Assembly: GCA_026193155.1 (NCBI GenBank)
Contig: JAPHSI010000058.1
Coordinates: forward strand, 1 to 18,261
DNA from: Sulfurimonadaceae bacterium
GTDB lineage: Bacteria > Campylobacterota > Campylobacteria > Campylobacterales > Sulfurimonadaceae
DNA: 18,261 nucleotides
Direction of reading: 5' to 3'
Shown here: piece by piece, positions 1 to 8,209 of the stretch
Numbering within the stretch: position 1 is the first letter of the stretch
Layout: each line of letters opens with the position of its first letter
Made by a program: the position numbers and the translations under genes
The notes under the pieces: model-generated
The model's database searches: none
Told to the model about the DNA's origin: nothing
Seen by the model: only the letters and a program-made list of their open reading frames with translations

Positions 1-17
1 AACTCTGAGGAGAGAAA

Positions 18-1295
18 ATGAAACAAACTATTAAGCTTGCAATTAGTGCTTCACTACTATTTAGTTCAACATCTATATTTGCAACAAATGGTTCCGTTCT
101 AATAGGTATAGGAGCAAAGTCTCGTTCAATGGGCGGTACTGGTATTGGTATTAGTCATGGTGCTGATTCTGCATTAATTAATCCCTCTTTAATTGGCACA
201 ATTGAAAATAAACATGAAATTTCATTTGGTGGTACTTTATTTATGCCAGATGTATCAAATAGTATGGGTCAATCGGGATTTATGAGTGCTACTAAAGAGA
301 GTGCAGCTGATAAAAGTGTAATTCCATCTGTTTCTTTGGCAACAAAAGTTAATAATAATTTTTGTTGGGGTGTTGGTATGTGGGGAACTGCAGGTATGGG
401 CGTTGATTATCGCAATAGTGCGAACAACTTTAATATGGTTACAAATCTTCAACTAATGCAGTTTGGCGTACCATTAGCATATTCTATAAACAGTTTTAGT
501 ATAGGTATAACACCGATATTACAATATGGATCATTGGATATTAGTTATAGTGGTACATTAGACACTAGTACAGCTTTTGCAGGTGGACAAGCTCCAGCAG
601 TAACTGCAGATGTTGGCCATGATGAAGGAGTGTCTCAAGATTTAGCTATGGGATATAATATTGGTTTATCATATTTTATATCTGATCTTACAATTGGGCT
701 ATCTTATAAATCTCAAATAGACATGCAATATAATGGACAGTTATCCGGAGCTAGTTCGGATTTTGCGAATTTTGGATTATTTGGCGGAAGTATATTATCT
801 GACACCCTATCAACTCCAGCAGAGATAGGTATAGGCACTAGTTATGAAGTTAAAGGTCATACAATAGCATTAGATTTAAAGCAAATAAAGTGGTCAGATG
901 CCAAAGGATATAAAGATTTTATGTGGGAAAATCAAACAGTTATTGCTTTAGGGTACGAATATACAACAAATCTATGGGCGCTAAGACTAGGATACAACTA
1001 TGGTGATAGCCCGATAAGTGAGCAAGCTACTAACACGTCAGATGCTACCGCCTCAGCAATAAATATGTTTAATCTATTAGGTTTTCCTGCGATTGTTGAG
1101 TCACATTTTACTATAGGCGGCTCTTATGCATTTGATAAAGAGACATCATTAGATTTGGCTTATACTTATGCACCTGAAGTTACTCAAACATATTCAATTG
1201 CTCAGTTTGCTGGTTTTGGTCCTAATAATCCAACACAAATTGAAACTAAACACTCTCAAACGAGTTTATCAATCGGTCTAAATTATTCTTTTTAA
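18..1295 (+). CDS. FadL/OmpP1-family outer-membrane transport protein
   Basis: Predicted 425-aa outer-membrane beta-barrel of the FadL/Toluene_X family, which moves long-chain fatty acids or other hydrophobic compounds across the outer membrane. Residues 1-22 form a signal peptide: KQTIK basic start, hydrophobic core, likely cleavage after SIFA. The mature N-terminus (NGSVLIGIGAKSRSMGGTG) matches the FadL plug pattern, with the GAKSRSMGG block and the following ADSALINP. The rest is alternating amphipathic strands rich in Gly, Ser and Tyr, and the protein ends in SIGLNYSF, a typical C-terminal Phe barrel-assembly signal. The ATG has a strong ribosome site (GAGGAG) seven bases upstream. Only 17 bases lie before it in the window, so the promoter is not visible. 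Family is confident; the actual substrate cannot be read from the sequence. Confidence 0.88.
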   Translation: MKQTIKLAISASLLFSSTSIFATNGSVLIGIGAKSRSMGGTGIGISHGADSALINPSLIGTIENKHEISFGGTLFMPDVSNSMGQSGFMSATKESAADKSVIPSVSLATKVNNNFCWGVGMWGTAGMGVDYRNSANNFNMVTNLQLMQFGVPLAYSINSFSIGITPILQYGSLDISYSGTLDTSTAFAGGQAPAVTADVGHDEGVSQDLAMGYNIGLSYFISDLTIGLSYKSQIDMQYNGQLSGASSDFANFGLFGGSILSDTLSTPAEIGIGTSYEVKGHTIALDLKQIKWSDAKGYKDFMWENQTVIALGYEYTTNLWALRLGYNYGDSPISEQATNTSDATASAINMFNLLGFPAIVESHFTIGGSYAFDKETSLDLAYTYAPEVTQTYSIAQFAGFGPNNPTQIETKHSQTSLSIGLNYSF

Positions 1296-1315
1296 ATGAA
1301 AATTATTCTAATATC

Positions 1316-1347
1316 AATTAAAAAAGTGATGGTTTTAAACCATCACT
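1316..1347 (-). terminator. Rho-independent terminator of purM
   Basis: Read on the minus strand, AGTGATGG pairs with CCATCACT around a short TTTAAAA loop, and the extended arms reach 11 bp (1325-1335 with 1337-1347). The hairpin is followed directly by a T run (TTTTTTAATT). The upstream arm contains the last codons of purM (Val-Met-Val) and its TAA stop, so the terminator is built into the gene end. There is no T run on the plus-strand side, so it mainly serves purM rather than the upstream fadL-like gene. Confidence 0.85.
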
Positions 1348-2333
1348 GCTTCTCGCTCACCATCTACAATCTCACCTATAAGGTACGAACCTTCAGCTTT
1401 TGACAAAACAGAATCAACATCTTTTTCATCAACTACAAGTATCATACCAACACCCATATTGAATGCTCTATACATTTCATCTTCGGCTACATGTTTACCT
1501 ATTAAATCAAAGATAGGTAAAGTTTTAATAGAATCTTTTTTTACTTCCGCACGTAAGTTTTCAGGTAGCACACGTGGTAAGTTTTCAACTATACCTCCAC
1601 CTGTGATATGAGCCATAGCTACTATCTCTTCTTTTAGCGCTTTAAAAGTTTTAACATAGATATTTGTAGGTGTTAAAAGTGTTTCGATTAATGGTTTACC
1701 GTTAAAGTCTTCATTAAAATCTAAGTTCATTTTCTCAAAAAGAACTTTTCTAGCAAGCGAGAAACCATTTGAGTGAAGGCCTGAACTTGGAAGTGCAATC
1801 AGCTTATGTCCTGCTCTTACTAAAGATACTCTATCCATCTCTGATTTCTCTGCTATACCAACTGCAAAACCTGCTAAATCATAATCATCTTCAGAATACA
1901 TTCCTGGCATCTCAGCAGTCTCACCACCGATAAGTGCACATTCACTTCTTGTACAACCCTCGGCAATACCTGCTACAACATTTGTAGCTATATTTACATC
2001 AAGTTTTCCTGTCGCATAATAATCAAGAAAAAAACTAGGTGTACCAAAGTTACAAATTAAGTCATTAACACACATAGCTACTAAATCTATACCTACAGTA
2101 TTGTGAATGCCACTGTCAATTGCAAGTTTAAGTTTTGTACCAACACCATCAGTCGCTGCTAGCATTACAGGTTCGTTGAAACCCTTAGGTAACTCAAATG
2201 CACCTGCAAAAGAACCTATTCCACCCATTACTCCGGGTACTTTTGTCGACTTTACAAGTGGTTTTATATTTTCAACAAAACTATTACCTGCATCTATATC
2301 AACACCTGCATCTTTATAAGAAATTTGACTCAT
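1335..2333 (-). CDS. purM: Phosphoribosylformylglycinamidine cyclo-ligase (AIR synthetase)
   Basis: A 332-aa cytoplasmic enzyme of de novo purine synthesis that closes FGAM to aminoimidazole ribonucleotide using ATP. It has the expected length and the PurM landmarks: the N-terminal SYKDAGVDIDAGN, the TDGVGTKLKLA loop (residues 61-71), GIDLVAMCVNDL (81-92), and the signature GGETAEMPGMY (136-146), then LPSSGLHSNGFSLAR and the C-domain HITGGGIVENLPRVL. The ATG is preceded by GGAG at a good distance. It lies 11 bases after a small DUF2892 membrane-protein gene on the same strand, so the two are probably co-transcribed. Transcription ends in the hairpin that overlaps its stop codon. No missing motif was seen. 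Confidence 0.97.
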   Translation of the reverse strand: MSQISYKDAGVDIDAGNSFVENIKPLVKSTKVPGVMGGIGSFAGAFELPKGFNEPVMLAATDGVGTKLKLAIDSGIHNTVGIDLVAMCVNDLICNFGTPSFFLDYYATGKLDVNIATNVVAGIAEGCTRSECALIGGETAEMPGMYSEDDYDLAGFAVGIAEKSEMDRVSLVRAGHKLIALPSSGLHSNGFSLARKVLFEKMNLDFNEDFNGKPLIETLLTPTNIYVKTFKALKEEIVAMAHITGGGIVENLPRVLPENLRAEVKKDSIKTLPIFDLIGKHVAEDEMYRAFNMGVGMILVVDEKDVDSVLSKAEGSYLIGEIVDGEREAVMV

Positions 2334-2344
2334 TTTTTCTCCAA

Positions 2345-2545
2345 TTAGTTAGGCATATCGCATTTTTTAGAAAAAATACAAAGTGGACAGAAGTTAGCTA
2401 TACCAGCTATTAAAGGGATAAATCCTAAAAAGAACCATCCAGCACCGTCAAATGCACCATATTGTACGATACCTATTGCTATCAATATTAATCCGATAGT
2501 TATACGAAAAACTCTACAAAATTTTCTTATTTTGTTGTAATCCAT
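2345..2545 (-). CDS. Small DUF2892 (YgaP transmembrane-like) membrane protein
   Basis: A 66-aa protein with two hydrophobic segments (about residues 14-28 and 35-50) joined by a short polar turn. The pattern IRKFCRVFRITIGLILIA, then GWFFLGFIPLIAGIANFCPLC, is the DUF2892 signature, including the conserved arginine-rich start, a Gly-Leu-Ile helix and the terminal FCPL. Free-standing DUF2892 proteins are common in Campylobacterota; their function is unknown, though fusion to rhodanese domains in YgaP suggests a link to sulfur chemistry. The ATG has AAAGGT upstream. It sits 11 bases before purM and probably shares its transcript. The Cys pair near the C-terminus (CPLC) and the final KKCD could be redox or metal sites, which is only a guess. 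Confidence 0.8.
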   Translation of the reverse strand: MDYNKIRKFCRVFRITIGLILIAIGIVQYGAFDGAGWFFLGFIPLIAGIANFCPLCIFSKKCDMPN

Positions 2546-2618
2546 TACATACCTTTATGTTTTTATAAATATAACGCAATTATATCAAATTATTAAGAAA
2601 AATTAATCCAAAAGTGGT

Positions 2619-2624
2619 TAAAAT
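2619..2624 (+). promoter_or_regulatory. Candidate -10 box (TAAAAT) for the speE-coaE-dapF operon
   Basis: The 105-base gap between the divergent DUF2892 and speE-like genes is very AT-rich. TAAAAT followed by CGCGG lies 27 bases upstream of the speE-like ATG, a distance and form typical of Campylobacterota sigma-70 promoters, which often lack a good -35. No clear -35 was seen. This is a visual assignment only. Confidence 0.4.
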
Positions 2625-2650
2625 CGCGGTAATTGAAAAGGATATATATA

Positions 2651-3196
2651 ATGAAAGAGTTTATTTATAATGAGATGATGGTTCATGTACCTCTGTGTAC
2701 ACATAAAGAACCAGACAATATATTAATAATTAGTAATGACGCATCAAACTTAGAAAATGAAGTTAAAAAACATACTGGTATGGATTCAAATAGTATAGCA
2801 TGTTCACTTGATGAAATTAGTAAACTTGATGATAATAAATATGATGTTGTGATTTCGGAGATGCAAGGAGATGCACTGTTTATATCTCAAATAAACCGTG
2901 TGCTTAACGATGATGGTGTTTTAGTAATTAAGCATCCAAATCTTGATGAAGTACAAGAGAATAAAATGCTTATTCAAACACTTGGAAGCTATTTTAAAAT
3001 TATTATGCCTTATAATCTAGGAGAAGGTTCAACTGCTCTACTTTGTTCTAAAACATATCACCCAACAGCTGATGTGATTCTTCAAAGAACTGATATGTTA
3101 GATAATATAGAGTATTATAACTGTGATATTCATCCTGCTGCATTTGCAATGGGCAATAATGTTAGAAAAACATATTTAGGTGTTATCAAAAACTAA
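2651..3196 (+). CDS. speE: Short spermidine synthase-like protein (SpeE family, Rossmann domain only)
   Basis: A 181-aa protein resembling the Rossmann half of Campylobacterota spermidine synthase, which transfers aminopropyl from decarboxylated SAM to putrescine. The start EFIYNEMMVHVPLCTH aligns with the middle of full-length SpeE (as recalled for Helicobacter, about 262 aa), and the end EYYNCDIHPAAFAM matches its C-terminal block. The N-terminal beta-domain of roughly 80 residues is absent. The Gly-rich SAM loop of classical SpeE is replaced by IISNDAS and the Asp motif by SEMQGD, so activity cannot be assumed; Helicobacter SpeE also departs from the classical site. ATG 2651 was chosen over a TTG at 2633 because AAAAGGA lies between them at ribosome-site distance. 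Its stop overlaps the coaE start (TAATG). Confidence 0.72.
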   Translation: MKEFIYNEMMVHVPLCTHKEPDNILIISNDASNLENEVKKHTGMDSNSIACSLDEISKLDDNKYDVVISEMQGDALFISQINRVLNDDGVLVIKHPNLDEVQENKMLIQTLGSYFKIIMPYNLGEGSTALLCSKTYHPTADVILQRTDMLDNIEYYNCDIHPAAFAMGNNVRKTYLGVIKN

Positions 3197-3789
3197 TGGC
3201 ATATAAGTACGCTATTGCATTAACGGGAGGGATTGCTACCGGTAAAAGTACTGTCGCATCTCTACTTGCGTTAAATGGGATGCGTGTAATAGATGCAGAT
3301 AGTATATCTCATGAGATTTTGGATGCATCTTCGCAATGGGTTGAAGATACTTTTGGCAAAGAGTATTTAAACGGCAAAAAAGTAAACCGCACAAAGTTAG
3401 GTTCATTAGTTTTCTCAGATGCAGTTGCAAAGAAAAAGCTAGAATCTTATCTGCATCCAAAGATTCACCAAGAGATTACAAAGCGAAGTGAAAAACAAGA
3501 TAAGTTTAATTTTCCATATTTAATTGATATACCGCTTTTTTTTGAAAATAATTCTTATGATATTAAAGATTCTGTTGTAGTATATACACCAAAAGAGATT
3601 CAGTTAGAGAGATTTATGAAACGTAACGGATACTCAAAAGAGGAGAGTTTAAAAAGAATAGCTTCTCAGATGCCAATAGATGAAAAAAAAGCAAAAGCTA
3701 CATGGATTATAGATAATTCTAAAGGTTTAAAGCATCTGCAAGATGAAGTGGAAGGCTTTGTTGAGAAAATTAAGGAGAAATACTTATGA
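3196..3789 (+). CDS. coaE: Dephospho-CoA kinase
   Basis: A 197-aa cytoplasmic kinase that phosphorylates the 3'-hydroxyl of dephospho-CoA, the last step of coenzyme A synthesis. It carries a P-loop GGIATGKST (residues 11-19), the substrate-binding IDADSISHEI (D33 and D35), a lid region (EIQLERFMKRNGYSKEES) and the family end motif ASQMPIDEKKAKATWIIDN. Length is normal. Its ATG shares one base with the upstream stop and its TGA overlaps the dapF ATG, so the three genes are translationally coupled. Nothing suggests functional linkage beyond co-expression of essential metabolism. Confidence 0.95.
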   Translation: MAYKYAIALTGGIATGKSTVASLLALNGMRVIDADSISHEILDASSQWVEDTFGKEYLNGKKVNRTKLGSLVFSDAVAKKKLESYLHPKIHQEITKRSEKQDKFNFPYLIDIPLFFENNSYDIKDSVVVYTPKEIQLERFMKRNGYSKEESLKRIASQMPIDEKKAKATWIIDNSKGLKHLQDEVEGFVEKIKEKYL

Positions 3790-4541
3790 TGGTTTCAAAG
3801 TATAGTGCAAGTGGGAATGATTTTGTTATATTTCATTCAGAAGAAAAAGTTGATAGAACAGAACTAGCAAAAATATTATGTCATCGCCATGAAGGTATAG
3901 GTGCTGATGGTTTGGTTGTACTTGTCCCAAACGATAAGTATGATTTTGAATGGCAGTTTTATAACTCTGATGGTAGTCATGCAGATATGTGTGGTAATGC
4001 ATCCAGAGCAACTGCTCACTATGCATACAATAATGAATTAGCAGATACAAAGATGACTTTTTTAACAGGAGCAGGTGTTATAAATGCAACTATAGAGAGC
4101 TCAGATGCAAAAAGTGGGGTAGTTTTAAGTGAACTAACGCCTCCTGAGATTTTAGATACGGATATAAAGTTTAATAACAAATCTTGGTGGTTAATAAATA
4201 CAGGTGTACCGCATCTTGTAAGATATACAGATAATATTAAAGAATTTGACATAGAAGAAGCAAGAGAACTTCGTTATAAATATAATGCCAATGTAAATAT
4301 AACACAAGTTGTAGGTGAAAATTTAAAAGTCCGTACATATGAGCGCGGTGTTGAGGATGAAACACTTGCTTGTGGGACAGGTATGGCTGCTTGTTTTTAC
4401 AGAGCTTTTAAAGAGGGAAAAATCAGTGATAATGTTGAAGTTTACCCAATCAGTGGAGAGACTTTATATCTTGGATACAATGGAAAAACTATTACATTTA
4501 AAGGTAAAGTAAAAAATACTTTTATTGCAGAGTTTATTTAG
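3786..4541 (+). CDS. dapF: Diaminopimelate epimerase
   Basis: A 251-aa PLP-independent epimerase converting LL- to meso-diaminopimelate for lysine and peptidoglycan. Both catalytic cysteines are visible: Cys69 in DMCGNASR and Cys196 in LACGTGMAA. The N-terminus (KYSASGNDFVIF) and the GIGADGL block are canonical. AGGAG lies eight bases before the first of two adjacent ATGs (3786 and 3789); the first overlaps the coaE stop as ATGA. The length is slightly short but within the family range. Its TAG stop touches, with no gap, the stop of the convergent SGNH-like gene. Confidence 0.95.
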   Translation: MMVSKYSASGNDFVIFHSEEKVDRTELAKILCHRHEGIGADGLVVLVPNDKYDFEWQFYNSDGSHADMCGNASRATAHYAYNNELADTKMTFLTGAGVINATIESSDAKSGVVLSELTPPEILDTDIKFNNKSWWLINTGVPHLVRYTDNIKEFDIEEARELRYKYNANVNITQVVGENLKVRTYERGVEDETLACGTGMAACFYRAFKEGKISDNVEVYPISGETLYLGYNGKTITFKGKVKNTFIAEFI

Positions 4542-5603
4542 TCAATTAAATTTTTTATTGTCGTGATTAAATACTTCAAGTTTTTTATATTTTAGATGTT
4601 CATTAATATTGTCTTTTGTAACAAATACTCCAAAATCATTTGGAATTTCAATTGACTTATCATTGAATATTCTTGCAGCAATAATCTTTCCTATAAAGGG
4701 CCTGTAGTGGCTTTCTTCATAATAGTTACAGTCATTTGTTGTTATTGTATTATATCCGCTGAAATCGTAAAAATCTGTTATTTGAGATATGTCATATAAA
4801 AATTTCAAATAAGCATCTAGTTTATAAGAATCCATCATATTATGATTGTGAGGTGTAGTTAGGACAATTAGATTTATATTATTTACATTAGATATATTTT
4901 TTAATTCCTTAAGTGCTTGTATGGTTTTTTCATAGTTTTTTCCTGCTCCATTTACACGTTTATTTATCTTATGAAACGTAGATTCTCTTTTTATATATTC
5001 ACTGCAATCAGATGAAATTTGAGCCTCTCTTGTTTGACGATACCATACACCATTGGTTAGACTGTAACTTTGTTCCGAGTTAATAAAAAAATTATTTTTA
5101 ATTTTTTTTCTCCATCCTACAGGGTAAATACCCAATAAATGTACTCTGTAAAAATCTAATATATTTTCTTTAGAAACATCAGGATGATCTTTTCTATGGA
5201 ATCCACCAGTTGTATGGTGTAGAATATTTTCTATATCAATTTGAACGTAAATATTTTTAACTTGGTAGTGTTTACTAAAATGTTTTAAATATACAAGATA
5301 ATCATGGATAGTAGCCATTGATAAAGTAAAATTATAAAATTTACTATTTGGTATATATTTCTCAATAGCAGATGGCTCAGTAGTACCAATTCTAGAAGAG
5401 CCAAACATATATGAATCATATTTCTTATAATTAGAATTTAAATATTTAATTTTTAAATAACGTTCATTTAGTTGTCCATATTTTTTTAAAAAATTAGAAT
5501 TGAAAATATTTGATGGGTCAATAATGTAGTTAATTGACATTAATATGAATATACAAGCAGTTATAGTTAAAAACCATACCTTTAACCATTTTTTTCCATT
5601 CAT
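4542..5603 (-). CDS. Membrane-anchored SGNH-like protein paired with an MBOAT acyltransferase
   Basis: A 353-aa protein with one N-terminal membrane helix (about residues 7-28) and a periplasmic domain. FGSSR (67-71) sits where SGNH/GDSL enzymes carry their nucleophile, and YYEESHYRP with His299 resembles the terminal Asp-x-x-His block, although the Asp position is Glu296 here. Such proteins sit beside AlgI-like MBOAT proteins (compare AlgJ/AlgX and DltD) and help transfer acyl groups, usually acetyl, to secreted polysaccharides; that role is inferred from the pairing. ATG 5603 was chosen because TTAGGA lies upstream and it follows the MBOAT stop by ten bases; a longer frame reaching 5684 would overlap the MBOAT gene. 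The exact family is not recognised. Base composition is more AT-rich than the neighbours. Confidence 0.62.
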   Translation of the reverse strand: MNGKKWLKVWFLTITACIFILMSINYIIDPSNIFNSNFLKKYGQLNERYLKIKYLNSNYKKYDSYMFGSSRIGTTEPSAIEKYIPNSKFYNFTLSMATIHDYLVYLKHFSKHYQVKNIYVQIDIENILHHTTGGFHRKDHPDVSKENILDFYRVHLLGIYPVGWRKKIKNNFFINSEQSYSLTNGVWYRQTREAQISSDCSEYIKRESTFHKINKRVNGAGKNYEKTIQALKELKNISNVNNINLIVLTTPHNHNMMDSYKLDAYLKFLYDISQITDFYDFSGYNTITTNDCNYYEESHYRPFIGKIIAARIFNDKSIEIPNDFGVFVTKDNINEHLKYKKLEVFNHDNKKFN

Positions 5604-5613
5604 AATTATTGTC

Positions 5614-7074
5614 CTAAAAATTAAAGTATAAAAACTCAGATACTTTACTAAATGAAAGTACCGCATATATAAATAGAAGACCACTAAAGATAGATGTTTT
5701 ATAGTTTAAAATAAATGTCTCTCTTTTTTGCATACTGTTATTAAATGCCAAAGTAAGAAGAAAAGCTCCTAAAATCCAGTTTAAGCTGTCACTACCTCCT
5801 CCAATGTTTATCATAACTTTACCAAAAGATACACCGAAGTCACTTAAAAAACCTAGTTTTTCTTCAAGTTTAGATTTAACAACTATGCCCGTAAGCCCAA
5901 ACATTCCACTTAAAACTTTTATGGCATCATCCCACTCTTTAGCCCTAAAAAAAACCCATGAAATATTGATAAAGTTAAAAGTTATTAACCATGCTAGCCA
6001 TGTCCATAGTTTAATCCCAAAACTACTCCATATTCGATTTATAACTAAAGCGAATCCATGTAAAAATCCCCAAAATATAAATGTCCAACCTGCTCCATGC
6101 CAAATACCACCAATTAAAAATGTTGCCATAAGATTGCTATAGGTCCTGTAATTACCCTTTCTATTTCCACCAAGAGGAATATATATGTAATCTTTTAAAA
6201 ACCTACTTAGTGTAATATGCCATCTTCTCCAAAAATCTTGAATATTGGTTGCCTTGTATGGTGAGTTAAAATTGATTGGTAACTTGATATTAAATAATAG
6301 AGCAGAACCAATAGCCATGTCTGTATAGCCGCTAAAGTCAAAATATAATTGAAATGTATAGGATAAAGAGGTTGCCCAAGCTTCAAAAAGGTTTAGGGTT
6401 ATTGCTGTATCAAATCCAGCGGTAGCCCAGATGGCAAATGTATCAGCAATAATTACTTTTTTAAATAACCCAATAGAAAAAATAAATAATCCTAATGCTA
6501 TATTATTGTAGTTTATTATTTTATTTTTTATGTTTGCAAACTGTGGCATCATTTCTTTATGGTGAACAATTGGACCTGCAATTAATTGTGGAAAAAATGA
6601 TACAAATACTGCATAGTTTAAAAAATCATACTCTTTTGTTTCACTTTTATATGAATCTACCAGGTACGCTATTTGTTGAAAAGTAAAAAAAGAAATTGCT
6701 AATGGTAAAGCTAGATGAAGTAATTCAATATTGCTATCTAATGCAATGTTGAGGTTACTAATAAAAAAGTCAGAGTATTTGAAATAGCCTAATAATCCAA
6801 TATTAGCAACTATACCAATGAACAATAAACTTTTTTTTGGAATTTGTTTATGTTCCTTGGTTTTTGTTAGAGAATTACCTACTGTGAAATTAAATAGCAT
6901 AGATGTTAATATAAGAGGAAGATAAATTATATTCCACCAGCTATAAAAGAAAAGTGATGTTATGACTAACCAAGATTTGGAAGCTTCAGTGAGTTTTTTA
7001 TTATTTAAAAAGAAGTAGATAAAGAAAGTTATTGGTAAGAACATAAAAATAAATTCATAACTATTAAATAACAT
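5614..7074 (-). CDS. MBOAT-family O-acyltransferase (AlgI-like)
   Basis: A 486-aa polytopic inner-membrane protein of the membrane-bound O-acyltransferase family. The AlgI signatures are present in order: QLIAGPIVHHKEMMPQF, FDFSGYTDMAIG, NFNSPYKATNIQDFWRRWH, the KDYIYIPLGGNRKG loop, and IWHGAGW holding the catalytic His326. AlgI-type proteins pass acyl groups across the membrane for O-acetylation of exported polysaccharide. The partner here is the SGNH-like gene ten bases downstream. No alginate or other glycan-synthesis genes are in the window, so the acceptor is unknown. GGAG lies eight bases before the ATG. The pair interrupts a housekeeping region between dapF and prfA, which suggests a variable-cell-surface insertion. 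Confidence 0.9.
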   Translation of the reverse strand: MLFNSYEFIFMFLPITFFIYFFLNNKKLTEASKSWLVITSLFFYSWWNIIYLPLILTSMLFNFTVGNSLTKTKEHKQIPKKSLLFIGIVANIGLLGYFKYSDFFISNLNIALDSNIELLHLALPLAISFFTFQQIAYLVDSYKSETKEYDFLNYAVFVSFFPQLIAGPIVHHKEMMPQFANIKNKIINYNNIALGLFIFSIGLFKKVIIADTFAIWATAGFDTAITLNLFEAWATSLSYTFQLYFDFSGYTDMAIGSALLFNIKLPINFNSPYKATNIQDFWRRWHITLSRFLKDYIYIPLGGNRKGNYRTYSNLMATFLIGGIWHGAGWTFIFWGFLHGFALVINRIWSSFGIKLWTWLAWLITFNFINISWVFFRAKEWDDAIKVLSGMFGLTGIVVKSKLEEKLGFLSDFGVSFGKVMINIGGGSDSLNWILGAFLLTLAFNNSMQKRETFILNYKTSIFSGLLFIYAVLSFSKVSEFLYFNF

Positions 7075-7114
7075 AATGACTTCTCCACTTTTTATTTAAA
7101 TGATGCCGCCTTCG

Positions 7115-7140
7115 CAGAGGTTATAATATTATAACCCTGC
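7115..7140 (-). terminator. Hairpin at the end of prfA
   Basis: GGTTATAATATTATAACC (7119-7136) is a perfect 18-bp palindrome, and flanking GCAG/CTGC extends the stem with a single bulged T. It covers the last codons and the stop of prfA. No T run follows at once; TTTAAATAAAAA comes about 20 bases later. It could be a weak or Rho-aided terminator, or an mRNA-stabilising hairpin separating prfA from the downstream MBOAT gene. Confidence 0.4.
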
Positions 7141-8196
7141 TGCTTCAACTATTTTAGCTTGAGTATCTGCGATAAGTGGATCGATAATCTCATCAAAAAG
7201 ACCACCACCCATAATCTCATTTAGTCTATAAAGAGTTAAAGTAATTCTATGATCACTTATACGGTTTTGAGGATAGTTGTATGTACGAATACGACCACTT
7301 CTATCTCCTGTACCGACCTGTGCCGCACGCTCAGCTGCATTTTCAGATTGTTGTGCTTGCATCTCTAGCTCATAAAGTCTTGACTTTAATACTTTCATAG
7401 CCTTGTCTTTATTTTTATGTTGAGATTTCTGATCTTGGTTTGTTACAACTATTCCAGTTGGTAGGTGAGTAATACGAACAGCTGAGTCGGTAGTATTTAC
7501 TGACTGACCACCACAACCGGATGAACGCATAACATCAATTTTTAAATCATTTTCATTGATTTGTACTTCAACATCATCAACTTCAGGCATAACAGCTACT
7601 GTAATTGCGGATGTATGAACACGACCTTGAGATTCTGTAGCTGGTACACGTTGAACTCTATGTGTACCACCTTCATATTTTAATCTGCTATAAACTTGTT
7701 CACCTTTAATAAGTGCTGTAACCTCTTTAAAACCGCCTGCTTCAGAAGGTGAAGTAGAAATTAGTTCTATTTTCCATCCTTTTACATCGGCATAACGAGT
7801 GTACGCTTCAAATAGATCACCTACAAATAAAGCTGCTTCATCACCACCAGTACCTGCACGAAGTTCAACAATGATATTTCTATCATCATTCGGATCTTTT
7901 GGAAGTAAAAGAAGTTTAATCTCTTCTTCTATTAAAGGTAGTTTAGGTTCAAGCTCTTTAAGCTCTTCTTTTGCCATATCACCCATTTCAGCATCGCTTA
8001 ACATCTCTTTTGCTTCAGAAATTTCTTCTATAATCAACTTATATTCTTTAGCTTTTTCAACAATTGGTAAAAGATTTGATTGTTCTTTTGAGAGCTCTGT
8101 CATCTTTTTAATGTCAGAAGTGATGTCAGGTGAACTTAGCAATTCGCTAAGTTCATTGTAACGAGTGATAAACGGTGTAAGTTTATCTGATAACAT
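7129..8196 (-). CDS. prfA: Peptide chain release factor 1
   Basis: A 355-aa translation terminator that reads UAA and UAG and triggers peptide release on the ribosome. The GGQ catalytic motif is at residues 229-231 in SSGCGGQSVN, the stop-codon-reading PAT tripeptide is in RVPATESQGRVHTSA, and the coiled N-terminal domain and C-terminal YNYPQNRISDHRI are typical. The PAT tripeptide identifies RF1 rather than RF2 (SPF). It follows rpsT by 13 bases on the same strand, a pairing that makes a small translation operon. Confidence 0.97.
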   Translation of the reverse strand: MLSDKLTPFITRYNELSELLSSPDITSDIKKMTELSKEQSNLLPIVEKAKEYKLIIEEISEAKEMLSDAEMGDMAKEELKELEPKLPLIEEEIKLLLLPKDPNDDRNIIVELRAGTGGDEAALFVGDLFEAYTRYADVKGWKIELISTSPSEAGGFKEVTALIKGEQVYSRLKYEGGTHRVQRVPATESQGRVHTSAITVAVMPEVDDVEVQINENDLKIDVMRSSGCGGQSVNTTDSAVRITHLPTGIVVTNQDQKSQHKNKDKAMKVLKSRLYELEMQAQQSENAAERAAQVGTGDRSGRIRTYNYPQNRISDHRITLTLYRLNEIMGGGLFDEIIDPLIADTQAKIVEAAGL

Positions 8197-8209
8197 ATTT
8201 GTTACCTAA

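Noticed and set aside
7119..7136. 18-bp palindrome as an operator
   Set aside because: It spans the prfA 3' end, and the flanking bases extend it as an RNA stem, so a transcript hairpin is the simpler reading.
7799..8161. 120-aa frame antisense to prfA
   Set aside because: Low-complexity Ser-rich translation caused by the Glu/Lys-rich helical codons of prfA on the other strand.
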